NCBI RefSeq assembly: GCF_000701665.1 | Contig: NZ_JNJN01000002.1 | Coordinates: 1-64,000, forward strand | Reading direction: 5' to 3' | DNA: 64,000 bases | Origin: Agathobaculum desmolans ATCC 43058 | GTDB lineage: Bacteria; Bacillota; Clostridia; Oscillospirales; Butyricicoccaceae | In this document: positions 47,477 to 55,694 of the stretch, piece by piece | Numbering within the stretch: the stretch's first letter is position 1 | Layout of the letters: every line of letters begins with the position of its first letter | Notes under the pieces: model-generated | What the model was told of the DNA's origin: nothing | Database searches by the model: none | Seen by the model: only the letters and a program-made list of their open reading frames with translations | Position numbers and translations under genes: made by a program

Positions 47477-48165
47477 TCCCGCTCCTCCTTAACCAAAATC
47501 AGTGAAAAATATCCTGCGGGCCGATCCAACGCAGACAAGTCGGTCACGATTCTCTCACCGTCCATACCGCATCGCTCGATCAATGCAGCCTGTTCCAACG
47601 CACCACGCGCCGCCAGCGCATCCCGCACTGCCAGCACCGACCGTCCCGCTTTCATCAATACTTTGCTGCCGGGCAGATCGAGCGCTTCCTCCACCGCACC
47701 ATGCGTTGCCGGAATGATGTGCAGCATTTCGCCATCCTCACACAGCGCACGGCCAAGTGCCGCCGCTGCTGCACAAAAGGACGGTACGCCGGGCACCAGT
47801 TCGGTTGCATATCCGCGCGCGGCGACACGGCGCAGTACATACCAGCAGCTGGAATATACAGTGGGATCACCCAATGTCAGCAAGGCAACATCCCGCCCGG
47901 CATCCAACTGTGCACAAATCGCATCTGCCGCCTGCAGGTGGCAGGCATCGCGTACTGCGCGGTCACGCGTCATAGGCATTTCGCAGTGCAGCACCGGCTT
48001 GCCGCCGATATAGGCCGCCGCAATGGCAAGTGCGGTCTGGCCGCCGGTATCCGCCTGCGGCGCTGCGATCACCGCACTTTCCCGGATCACACGAATAGCC
48101 TTAGCGGTCATCAGTTCCGGATCGCCCGGCCCTACCCCAACTCCGTACAGTTTTCCCTGTTTCAT
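47473..48165 (-). CDS. cbiL: Cobalt-factor II C20-methyltransferase
   Basis: A 230-residue tetrapyrrole methylase starting MKQGKLYGVGVGPGDPELMTAKAIRVI. LLTLGDPTVYSSCWYVLRRV and the LVPGVPSFCAAAAAL block are typical of CbiL/CobI. It adds the C20 methyl group to the cobalt-containing factor II. The start overlaps the cbiD stop by 4 nt. Confidence 0.94.
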   Translation of the reverse strand: MKQGKLYGVGVGPGDPELMTAKAIRVIRESAVIAAPQADTGGQTALAIAAAYIGGKPVLHCEMPMTRDRAVRDACHLQAADAICAQLDAGRDVALLTLGDPTVYSSCWYVLRRVAARGYATELVPGVPSFCAAAAALGRALCEDGEMLHIIPATHGAVEEALDLPGSKVLMKAGRSVLAVRDALAARGALEQAALIERCGMDGERIVTDLSALDRPAGYFSLILVKEERE

Positions 48166-49298
48166 ATAGACCCCTTTAGTCTTTCACATAATTTCCGTGC
48201 ACCCGGCGACTGCGCCAGCACGCCGTATTGTCCCGTAAACATGATAAATTCTGCCTGTACCTGTCCACGCAGCCGCTGCGCCAACCGTCTGCTGACTGCC
48301 GTACCAATGCGGTCAAGCACCGGCTGCCGCAGCCCGGCACGATCCAGCAGCGCCACGCAAGCATCCACAGAAATAGCTTGCATCAATGCTTCCAGCAGTT
48401 CATACTCGGCCCCGCACAGCGCCGCATAGGCGGTAAATATCTCCTTTCTGCCATCTGCCACAGCAGAATGTGTATTCATCACACCAGCGGCTATTTTTAC
48501 CAGCTTACCCGCATGTCCGATCAGCAATATCTCCGTAAACCCACGGCAGGCCGCATGATCGAGCGCTTCTCCAACATAATTCGAACATTTCACCGCTTTT
48601 TCCAAATCCAACCCCAGTGCATTGCGTGCAAAATCTGCACCGTAGTTTCCCGGACATAAAAACGCAACCCGCTGTCCCTGCGCATATCGGCAATCCAATT
48701 CCAGCCGGATGGTGTCTGTCAGTGCCTTTTCGCTCATGGGTTCGACCACGCCGCTCGTTCCCAAAATCGAGATGCCGCCCACGATTCCGAGATGCGCATT
48801 ATAGGTTTGCTGTGCAATCTCCTCTCCGTGCTCGGCCGACAGGGTAATAATCAGACCGCCCGTATACGCTGCTGCACGGCACACCTGCATCACTGCATCG
48901 GTGATTTGCCGCTGCGGCCCCGGATTGATCGCAGGCTCTCCCACCGGAACAGACAGTCCGGGCATTGTCACCACGCCGATCCCTGCACCGCCCTGTATAA
49001 CAATGCCCTTTTCCATGCGGCACACCGCGGCAAAAATACGTATGCCATCGGTCACATCCGGGTCATCGCCAGCGTACTTACGAACCGCGCAAACGGCGGC
49101 ATCCGTTTCCCAGTGCGCCTCATCCACCGGCAAAGTAAAGGTTAAACCCGCCGGGGTTGTCAGCCGGACAGCAGGCGGCACCACTCCGGTCAGCAGCATC
49201 TGTGCTGCCGCCTGTGCTGCCGCTGCGGCGCAGGTGCCGGTTGTCCATCCGCGGCGCAACGCCCGTCCCCCCTGATAGATGATCGTATTCTGATCCAT
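48162..49298 (-). CDS. cbiD: Cobalt-precorrin-5B C1-methyltransferase
   Basis: A 378-residue enzyme, first gene of the operon. LRRGWTTGTCAAAAAQAAAQMLLTG, TLPVD and GEPAINPGPQRQI are the CbiD signature. It methylates C1 in the anaerobic route, and its presence (with CbiG) marks the oxygen-independent pathway. GAAAGGGG lies about 12 nt before ATG 49298, just after the leader terminator. Confidence 0.95.
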   Translation of the reverse strand: MDQNTIIYQGGRALRRGWTTGTCAAAAAQAAAQMLLTGVVPPAVRLTTPAGLTFTLPVDEAHWETDAAVCAVRKYAGDDPDVTDGIRIFAAVCRMEKGIVIQGGAGIGVVTMPGLSVPVGEPAINPGPQRQITDAVMQVCRAAAYTGGLIITLSAEHGEEIAQQTYNAHLGIVGGISILGTSGVVEPMSEKALTDTIRLELDCRYAQGQRVAFLCPGNYGADFARNALGLDLEKAVKCSNYVGEALDHAACRGFTEILLIGHAGKLVKIAAGVMNTHSAVADGRKEIFTAYAALCGAEYELLEALMQAISVDACVALLDRAGLRQPVLDRIGTAVSRRLAQRLRGQVQAEFIMFTGQYGVLAQSPGARKLCERLKGSI

Positions 49299-49318
49299 GC
49301 CGTGGATATCCCCTTTCT

Positions 49319-49363
49319 AAAAAAGCGCCGTATCCGCACGCATTTTACGCAACGGACCGGCGC
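49319..49363 (-). terminator. Terminator of the cobalamin riboswitch leader
   Basis: GCGCCGgTCCG / CGGAtaCGGCGC stem followed on the minus strand by TTTTTT, between riboswitch and cbiD. It is the probable expression platform: cobalamin bound, transcription stops. Confidence 0.8.
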
Positions 49364-49447
49364 CGACAGCCCATTTCCCCCTTCCCGAAAAACAGGCTGT
49401 CCATCCACCGGCCATTCCTCGCAGCCGCATGCGCTTTCTATCCAAAA

Positions 49448-49605
49448 GGCAGGTATTCTGGCTCGGGTGTCTGCACACACGGTTAGTCTTCCCGGATACC
49501 CCCAGTGACATATCGAACCATGTGCTCTTCCCTTACAGCGGCGGGACCGCAGGGGAATCTCACCCCTTTCCCTATTCTCCCACCCCGGACAGGCAGGCAC
49601 CTTTT
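49448..49605 (-). ncRNA. Cobalamin riboswitch
   Basis: Read on the minus strand it begins with GGTGCC (49596-49601), has the conserved core GGGTGAGATTCCCCTGCGG with CCCGCCGCTGT, the TCACTGG element and ends with GCCAGAATACCTGCC (49448-49462). These are the class-I cobalamin element landmarks. It lies in the leader of the 21-gene operon and would shut it down when adenosylcobalamin is plentiful. Confidence 0.95.
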
Positions 49606-49640
49606 GATATTCGAATCCAAAATTCAAATAAAGCTATTTT

Positions 49641-49668
49641 ATTATAGCACGTCACAGCGTACTGTCAA
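49641..49668 (-). promoter_or_regulatory. Promoter of the cobalamin operon
   Basis: On the minus strand TTGACA (49663-49668), 16-nt spacer, TATAAT (49641-49646): both hexamers are perfect. The start point would be near 49634. Confidence 0.9.
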
Positions 49669-50084
49669 CGCGGCTGCATCGGTTTCGTCGATTTCCCGCA
49701 CCGTATACGCCATACCGCGCGTTCCCGGCTATTGATTTGCAGAGCTGCCAAGCACATGGGATATTAAAGTGCGTAAAAAGCAGGGAGAAAACCGCAAATG
49801 CTTCATCGAAACGGCAAACAAATACGCAGACATCACACAAACCAAAGCATATCCGTATCCAACATAGTGATGCCGACCCCAAGCCGCTTGTAAAAATCCC
49901 AAAAAAGAGATACGGCATGACCGAAGTCACGCCGTCCTTAAACATCCTTGATTTGGATACGCTTATCGAAATGATCATTTCCTAAAATCATTTAAGAGCA
50001 GTGTGCATTTTTTGATGCCACCTTCATGCTGCAGCATTGCGCAACCGCTTATCAAGGATTGCATATTGGCACTGATAGAATCGG
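49669..50084. other. Gap of about 415 nt without a confident gene
   Basis: A rightward frame (TTG 49737 to 49985) ends KKRYGMTEVTPSLNILDLDTLIEMIIS, which looks protein-like, but it has no good start or ribosome site. The opposite frame 49652-49978 runs into the operon promoter and is unlikely. A 14-nt palindrome GAAATGATCATTTC lies at 49969-49982. It may hold the remnant of a small gene. Confidence 0.4.
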
Positions 50085-51458
50085 TCATGGTGCATCATCT
50101 GGTTGATCGACCTGCTCAGTCATATGGAAAGCGGTGCGCGGCACCGAAGGATTATCGTTTTCTACAATGTCAAAATAGTCCTCATTCTGGATCTCCGGAC
50201 GGCGGTGCTGCACAATGGCAATCAAAAGCGCATACAACACAATGGCGACCAACCCGCCGGAAAAACCATTATTGTATAAATTCATGCCGGCAACCGGTGA
50301 ACTGGTGTGCAGTACGACCGCAGAGTGCAAAAATCCGGCCAGCACACCGAACGACCAGCCAAAATAACCGGCGATCGGCGCAAGCGTTGTGCAGAACAGA
50401 CCGGCGAGCTGCACTGCGCCATCCGCCAGCGACCACTGCATCATCATGCTGCCGAGCACAACACCGCCCATAATCGGCAGGATATTTTTCGCATGCTTGC
50501 CGAAGGCGGAAAAGCCCATGATTGTCAGAATACCGCCGGCAGTCGGACCGTTGAGGTTCCCGCCACTAAGAATGATAAACGCCAAACCAATCAAGCCGTT
50601 GATGCCGATGTTAACCAAAACAGGCGCCGGTCCAAACATGCGCAGATAATCGCTTGGTGCCCGCCCGCTGGTGCGCAGCAGTGCGCGGTAGGACAGCCAT
50701 ACCCGTTTGGGTGAACGGCGGCAGCAAAACAGGCCACTGATAATCAGCAGCAGGCAAAGACTACCGAGCAGGGCCGCGAATATGCGATCAGAGTCGGTAG
50801 CCCAGTGGTACCGGGTCGTGGGAGAAGCGCCGAAAGAACTGATGACCGGAACGATCAGAAAGGCCAGCAGACCGGAAGCAAAGCCGACGTTGTACAGGTT
50901 CATGCCGTTTTGAACCTTATACGTATAGGCCGAGAGCGCAGGCATAATGAACCCAATCAGCATGCCGGTTAAAATGCCGATCGGCAGCGCTGCACCACCG
51001 TTATCCAATACAAAGTAACTGACGATCGGTGCAAGAGCGGTCGACATCAGAGAGGTGGGCAGGTATTTGCCGAACGATTCGTGCCGCATTGCCGCATACA
51101 GCCGCGTACCGATCAGAAATGGCCAGATATTCACAAAGTTTTTGCCGAACAGGGAAAAACCAGACATCAGCCCAATCACGACCAACGTCAGCCCGTTCGG
51201 CGCTTCTTTACAGTGCTGCAGAAACAGGATCGAAATAGCTGTTACAAGAGCGGAGTTGACAAGCGCCGCACCCGCGCCGGCAACGAGCACATAATCAGTA
51301 ATCAGCGCATCTTCGGTAAAGATAATCGTATGCAGTCCGCAAAGAATATGGGACGGACTGTCCAGCAGCAGACCGGTGAACAACAGAATCAATGTAAAAC
51401 CCCATAAACAGGGAAAAAAAAATTGACGGTGCTTCGGTTTGTCGGATACGGTTTTCAT
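50085..51458 (-). CDS. DUF1576 membrane protein
   Basis: A 457-residue polytopic membrane protein with 10 or more hydrophobic segments. Repeated blocks such as GLMSGFSLFGKNFVNIWPFLIGTRLYA and GILTIMGFSAFGKHAKNILPIMGGVVLGS suggest an internal duplication. The sequence matches the DUF1576 family of clostridial membrane proteins; the substrate, if it is a transporter, is unknown. A promoter lies just upstream. It is monocistronic, between the cobalamin operon and the 3D protein gene. Confidence 0.8.
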   Translation of the reverse strand: MKTVSDKPKHRQFFFPCLWGFTLILLFTGLLLDSPSHILCGLHTIIFTEDALITDYVLVAGAGAALVNSALVTAISILFLQHCKEAPNGLTLVVIGLMSGFSLFGKNFVNIWPFLIGTRLYAAMRHESFGKYLPTSLMSTALAPIVSYFVLDNGGAALPIGILTGMLIGFIMPALSAYTYKVQNGMNLYNVGFASGLLAFLIVPVISSFGASPTTRYHWATDSDRIFAALLGSLCLLLIISGLFCCRRSPKRVWLSYRALLRTSGRAPSDYLRMFGPAPVLVNIGINGLIGLAFIILSGGNLNGPTAGGILTIMGFSAFGKHAKNILPIMGGVVLGSMMMQWSLADGAVQLAGLFCTTLAPIAGYFGWSFGVLAGFLHSAVVLHTSSPVAGMNLYNNGFSGGLVAIVLYALLIAIVQHRRPEIQNEDYFDIVENDNPSVPRTAFHMTEQVDQPDDAP

Positions 51459-51892
51459 AGACGCTTAGCCTCCGATGTGGCTTTTGCAGCCTGTTATTGA
51501 TGCACTTATTGTAACAAAAAGCGTCTAACAAAGTCAAGCGGAGGCAGCAGCCGAAAATGTGCGGTATGTCAGAATGAAAAAGTTCTGCAGCCATTCGCAG
51601 AGGAGACCAATATGTGATACGCCAACAAACAGGGGAACAGCTTATGGAAATCACAAAGCAGAGGCACGTCCAACCTGCCAAGAAATTTCGAGCCCTAATC
51701 ATTTTAGTTTTGCAATACATCCCCTGATTCCAGTTCAGCGCTTGCCGATGCATTCGAATCTATCCATCCTGCTTTTGCTTTCTGCACCAAATATTTATAT
51801 TGCGGTAATATATTTATTTTGCCTTGAACCGTCCGATATATATTACAGGCGTATGACCTCACATCATTAAACCGGAAAGTAGAATACGATAT
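51459..51892. other. Divergent intergenic region, no gene seen
   Basis: About 430 AT-rich nt between the divergent DUF1576 and 3D genes. A frame at 51559-51870 lacks any family resemblance or ribosome site. It holds the DUF1576 promoter on one side; I could not settle on a clear promoter for the 3D gene. Confidence 0.5.
51508..51537 (-). promoter_or_regulatory. Promoter of the DUF1576 gene
   Basis: On the minus strand TTGACT (51532-51537), 18-nt spacer, TACAAT (51508-51513), about 50 nt before the ATG. Confidence 0.65.
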
Positions 51893-53110
51893 ATGAAAAA
51901 AAGGAAACTGTTTTCGCCAGAGCACCCGCCTCAGACGCGCGAAGCCTTGCAGGATATTGGGAAACGCTATTCCAATATTCTCACCGCTCTTATATTACTC
52001 CTGCTTTGTGTTATTCTCTGCTTGATTGTTCTGGCGGTCAAGCTCTCCTCACATACATATATTTTGACCGATGGAAACCGTTATGAAACCGTACATTTGT
52101 ATCCCGGCACGATTGCTAAGGCACAAAAAATTTCAAACTTCCAAAACCTAAAGGTAATTGCCCAGCGCAGAGAGGGAAATACCACGTATATCACACTGGA
52201 TCAAGAACTGAGTGCGCAGATCAAGACCAAGGATCAAACGATGACCGTCCCCTTTACGGCCTGCACCGTAGGCGAGCTGTTAGAACAGATTGGTATTGCT
52301 GTGGGCAAGGACGATATTGTAGTACCGGAACTCGACAAGTGGTTGGTGGAAAATACAGAAATCTCCATTACAGAAGTCAGCTATCGCTCTGAAGTTGAAA
52401 CAGCGGCCATCCCTTTCCAAGTTGAAACCCGCCAAAATTCTGATATGGAGGACGGAACACAGCGCATCCTGCAATACGGAAAGAATGGCGAAAATGAAGT
52501 CACTTACCGTATTACGCTTCATGACGGTGCCCCGTTCGAAAAGGAAAAGGTTTTGGAAAAAGAAGTCCTTGCTCCTGTTAACTGCATCATAGAACAAGGA
52601 ACCAAAAAACGATCTGCCGCGGAATCTTCTGCACCAGCACAACCAAGCAGGTATACCACAACAGATATCGGCTCCACTGTTGCAAACGGCTCTTCCGACG
52701 GCCAGCTGTCTACCGCAGGGCGGTCGCAAGTCTGGTCCGTCCCCGCCGGTATTCAGGATGATACTGCTTCCAAAACAATAACCGCCGCAGACGGTTCAAC
52801 GTTCCGGTATTCTTCCGTCATTGACGTAACTGCAACCGCCTACCATCGAATTGAAGACGGCGGCCTCATCACTGCCAGCGGCACAACCACGCAATATGGT
52901 ACCATTGCAGTTGACCCGCGTGTAATCCCATTAGGCAGCCGCGTATATGTTGTTTCGAACGGCGGTGACCAATCTTGGTCATATGGTCCCGGCATTGCCG
53001 AGGATACCGGCGGCTTAATCAAGGAAAACCGCATCGATCTGTTTTTCATGACCGGTGAGGAAGCTGATCAGTTTGGTGTCCGTCCAGCCAAAGTATACAT
53101 ATTAAACTGA
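51893..53110 (+). CDS. G5 and 3D domain cell-wall protein
   Basis: A 405-residue protein. One membrane segment at about residues 28-50 (ILTALILLLLCVILCLIVLAV) anchors it; a ubiquitin-like DUF348-type part (about 85-155) and a G5 domain (about 160-225, SEVETAAIPFQVETRQ..DMEDGTQRILQYGKNGENEVTY) follow. A low-complexity Ser/Thr linker leads to a C-terminal 3D domain (GTIAVDPRVIPLGSRVYV...AEDTGGLIKENRIDLFF), whose three Asp residues are present. Such YabE/YocH/resuscitation-type proteins act on peptidoglycan. It has its own transcription unit, ending at the terminator at 53140-53189. Confidence 0.85.
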   Translation: MKKRKLFSPEHPPQTREALQDIGKRYSNILTALILLLLCVILCLIVLAVKLSSHTYILTDGNRYETVHLYPGTIAKAQKISNFQNLKVIAQRREGNTTYITLDQELSAQIKTKDQTMTVPFTACTVGELLEQIGIAVGKDDIVVPELDKWLVENTEISITEVSYRSEVETAAIPFQVETRQNSDMEDGTQRILQYGKNGENEVTYRITLHDGAPFEKEKVLEKEVLAPVNCIIEQGTKKRSAAESSAPAQPSRYTTTDIGSTVANGSSDGQLSTAGRSQVWSVPAGIQDDTASKTITAADGSTFRYSSVIDVTATAYHRIEDGGLITASGTTTQYGTIAVDPRVIPLGSRVYVVSNGGDQSWSYGPGIAEDTGGLIKENRIDLFFMTGEEADQFGVRPAKVYILN

Positions 53111-53139
53111 TTCTCTTATTATTTGCCTGCTATCCATTA

Positions 53140-53189
53140 CAGGGGCCTCGAACGCAATGTCTGAAAAAGCATTACGCTCGAGGCCCCTG
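53140..53189. terminator. Bidirectional terminator between the 3D gene and csrA
   Basis: 20-bp stem CAGGGGCCTCGA.CG.AATG (53140-53159) with its complement (53170-53189), the two odd positions being G-U pairs in one strand, and a 10-nt loop. It lies between two convergent genes. Confidence 0.8.
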
Positions 53190-53315
53190 CCTGTTTAACA
53201 TATTCGCTTTTATCCGGCTGCCTCATTCCCTATGCCCCGAAAATGTCTGCCGGCCGCAGCTATCTATCCGAATATTCATGCTTTCAGTGACCAAGTCATT
53301 TTCCATCCGCCATAT

Positions 53316-53561
53316 TCATTGCTCCTGCTTGGATGAATTATCCTGTTTCAGCAGCTGCAATAGCTGCATGGGCGAAACCTCCTCCCTTGCAGCGGCCGCA
53401 TTTTCCCTGCGGGCTGCTATCAGTTCCTCCCGCAGAACCGACACGTTGCGCGGCGCATCTATTGACAGGCGGACACGCCCTACCCCGATCTCCTGAACCG
53501 TAATTGTAATGTCCTCGCCGATCACAAAGGACTGTCCTTCTTTCCGCTGTAATATCAGCAC
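53316..53561 (-). CDS. csrA: Carbon storage / flagellin translation regulator CsrA
   Basis: An 81-residue RNA-binding protein starting at GTG 53561 (VLILQRKEGQSFVIGEDITITVQEIGVGRVRLSIDAP). The beta-strand core and the RLSIDAPRNVSVLREE segment are typical; the C-terminal 30 residues are a longer helical tail than usual. GGGGGAG lies about 4 nt before the GTG. The start lies inside the 3' end of fliW (7-nt overlap), coupling CsrA to its antagonist FliW. In Bacillus, CsrA represses hag translation and FliW sequesters it. Confidence 0.92.
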   Translation of the reverse strand: MLILQRKEGQSFVIGEDITITVQEIGVGRVRLSIDAPRNVSVLREELIAARRENAAAAREEVSPMQLLQLLKQDNSSKQEQ

Positions 53562-54001
53562 TGCGCTCCCCCCTGTCGTCCGATTGATTCCAGAGGGCAC
53601 TGCATATCATATTCATCCAGTATCACCTGACAGGCCTGCCTCGTCCGGTCATTCAGGACGATGGGGCATCTCAGGTTTACCGTGCTCTTCCACACCGGCT
53701 TATTGACCCTGCAAAGCGTATAATAGCATAAGTCCTCGCTCTTCTCCACCTGCATTTGAAGCAGCTCGGACTTTGCTAACTTTGGCTGATAAGTTGGCAT
53801 CAGCATAAACGGGTTCAGCGCAGTAAAAGCCAGCGACGGCGTTTCTACGCTTTGCAGGCATAACAGGAAGTCCTCCTCCTTAGCAAAGGGGAGGAGGACA
53901 AATTTTTTTTCCTGTTCAAAACCGAAAATACCATTGGGGAAAAACAGCAGCGTTTGCTCGTCTACCTGTATTGTTCCAAAATATTTGGTTTCAATTTTCA
54001 T
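53555..54001 (-). CDS. fliW: Flagellar assembly factor FliW
   Basis: A 148-residue protein: KIETKYFGTIQVDEQTLLFFPNGIFGFEQEKKFVLLP and FTALNPFMLMPTYQPKL are the FliW signature. It binds CsrA and flagellin and so couples flagellin secretion to its synthesis. It follows the DUF6470 gene and overlaps csrA. Length normal. Confidence 0.93.
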   Translation of the reverse strand: MKIETKYFGTIQVDEQTLLFFPNGIFGFEQEKKFVLLPFAKEEDFLLCLQSVETPSLAFTALNPFMLMPTYQPKLAKSELLQMQVEKSEDLCYYTLCRVNKPVWKSTVNLRCPIVLNDRTRQACQVILDEYDMQCPLESIGRQGGAQC

Positions 54002-54015
54002 TCCAGTCTCCTTCG

Positions 54016-54618
54016 TTAAACCGTTTCATCCAACGGCTTGTATCCCGGCTCCGCCGACGGCGGCACATAGACCGGCCCGCCAATATATTTGATAATCACG
54101 TCCGGACGCTGCGTTACGGTAAATTCAATATTACCCGGTATAAATTCCACATCACCATTTCCAATGCGCCAGTCAAAATTCAGCTTATCCATCTCATAGC
54201 GAATATTCAACTCTCCGGCATCCCAAGAAATATCCGGGCCTGTGCTGGGCAGAAATGTCATAGCAACATCCGTATTGACCTGCTGGGATTCCATCGCAAA
54301 CTGCGTAATCAACTGCTCACCAATTTTTGCCTGAAGCAGCAATTTTCCGTGCCTCGCATAGGTGCCTGTTGTTTCATAAACCTGTTCGCGCCCTTTTTGT
54401 GCTGCCTGTTCAATACTGCGCATTGCGGTTGGTGTGATGGAATTACGCGCTTCAAACGTATCCAAGTTCAGCCGGATGGGCTTGCTGCGTATTTGCAGAC
54501 CGCCCTCGCTGCGTGAAATCTCCAAATCCACTTGCGACCTTTTGTATTCCAGCCGCGCATGGTTTACCTTCATTTCCAATTCGATCGGAACATTTTTAAT
54601 CTCTATCAGCCGTTCCAT
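54016..54618 (-). CDS. DUF6470 (YviE-like) protein of the flagellar operon
   Basis: A 200-residue protein starting MERLIEIKNVPIELEMKVNHARLEYKRS at ATG 54618; AGAGG lies about 11 nt upstream and the earlier GTG touches it. The sequence matches the DUF6470/YviE family always found between flgL and fliW in Firmicutes. The C-terminal half is beta-rich (GDVEFIPGNIEFTVTQRPDVIIKYIGGPVYVPP). The role is unknown; position implies late flagellar assembly or regulation. Confidence 0.85.
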   Translation of the reverse strand: MERLIEIKNVPIELEMKVNHARLEYKRSQVDLEISRSEGGLQIRSKPIRLNLDTFEARNSITPTAMRSIEQAAQKGREQVYETTGTYARHGKLLLQAKIGEQLITQFAMESQQVNTDVAMTFLPSTGPDISWDAGELNIRYEMDKLNFDWRIGNGDVEFIPGNIEFTVTQRPDVIIKYIGGPVYVPPSAEPGYKPLDETV

Positions 54619-54650
54619 AGCGCTGTACACCTCTTTTGTCCGTACCCATA

Positions 54651-55676
54651 TTAAGACATATAGTCAATAAACGATTGCGACAGCACATTGTTGCCAACCC
54701 GCAGCGCGGCATTGTAGCTGTACTGCGCATACACAAATGTGCTCAACGCATCCGCCAGGTCCACTCTGTCAAGCGACTCATATTGCTCTGTAAGCGTATC
54801 CCCGGTAGAGGTCAGGCGGGCGTCATTCGACTTCAAAAACTGGGCTTTCGTATCCAGCTCCGCCCGGTTGGAGTTAAACTCGGAATAGGACTCCTGCATC
54901 TTATCAAACAGCGCGTTTGCCTTTTCCTGATCTGCCGCATTCATCTTATCGCTTCCATCAGCTGCCGAGTCTACCAGAAGCTGCCCCATCTGGGCTGTCA
55001 GCGAAATAATATCCTTGGGCGAACCATCCTTATAAGTGCCGAAGCCCAACAGCCCCGCACCGGAAATCGCCGTATTGAATGCGGTGGAAGAAATGACCTG
55101 TTCATTCTCATCCAGCTGCAGGCCCAAGCCTATATCCACAAAGGTAGACTCCTTGCTCCACTCTTCCAGCTTCTTCAGCTCATCCGGATCCTTTGTCGCC
55201 ATATCTATCCCGCGGAAATACAGCTTTCCATCCTTCAGTTCAAACGGAGCCTCCGCGCCATTTGCGCCGGCAAACACAAACTTGTCGCCATACTTGGCGT
55301 TCAGCGTTTTAACCATGCCTTCCGCAGTATTCAGCATGGTTTTTCCAATTTCCGCACGGGCGCTTGATTTAGAACCGTCCACGCCCTGCTCGGCCTGATC
55401 GAGCGCCGTATTATACTGATCTGCGATTTTCTGCAGGCTCGCCTGCGCCGACTCAAATTTGTGGATCGCGGATTCGCTGGTTTTTTTCTGAAAATCATTA
55501 CGCGCAGAGGCCGCATGCACACGGAACGACTGCGCCGCCAACGCCGGATCTTCCGAAAAGGAGTTGAACCGACGGCCTGTCAAAACAGTGTTCATCGCAT
55601 AGTACTGGTTCCAGCTTGCTTTCGCCAAGTTTCCCCGATAGGTACGAAGCGTACCGTTTGTTGTAACCCGAAACAT
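54651..55676 (-). CDS. flgL: Hook-filament junction protein FlgL
   Basis: A 341-residue flagellin-like protein starting MFRVTTNGTLRTYRGNL at ATG 55676 (AAGGAG 8 nt upstream). The N-terminal helix and the C-terminal RVDLADALSTFVYAQYSYNAALRVGNNVLSQSFIDYMS fit FlgL (HAP3). It links FlgK to the filament. The middle part is shorter than in flagellins. It follows flgK in the operon. Confidence 0.9.
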   Translation of the reverse strand: MFRVTTNGTLRTYRGNLAKASWNQYYAMNTVLTGRRFNSFSEDPALAAQSFRVHAASARNDFQKKTSESAIHKFESAQASLQKIADQYNTALDQAEQGVDGSKSSARAEIGKTMLNTAEGMVKTLNAKYGDKFVFAGANGAEAPFELKDGKLYFRGIDMATKDPDELKKLEEWSKESTFVDIGLGLQLDENEQVISSTAFNTAISGAGLLGFGTYKDGSPKDIISLTAQMGQLLVDSAADGSDKMNAADQEKANALFDKMQESYSEFNSNRAELDTKAQFLKSNDARLTSTGDTLTEQYESLDRVDLADALSTFVYAQYSYNAALRVGNNVLSQSFIDYMS

Positions 55677-55694
55677 CACTATAACTCCTTTCTA

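Noticed and set aside
49652-49978. 108-codon leftward frame upstream of the cobalamin operon
   Set aside because: It runs through the operon promoter and lacks a ribosome site or family likeness.
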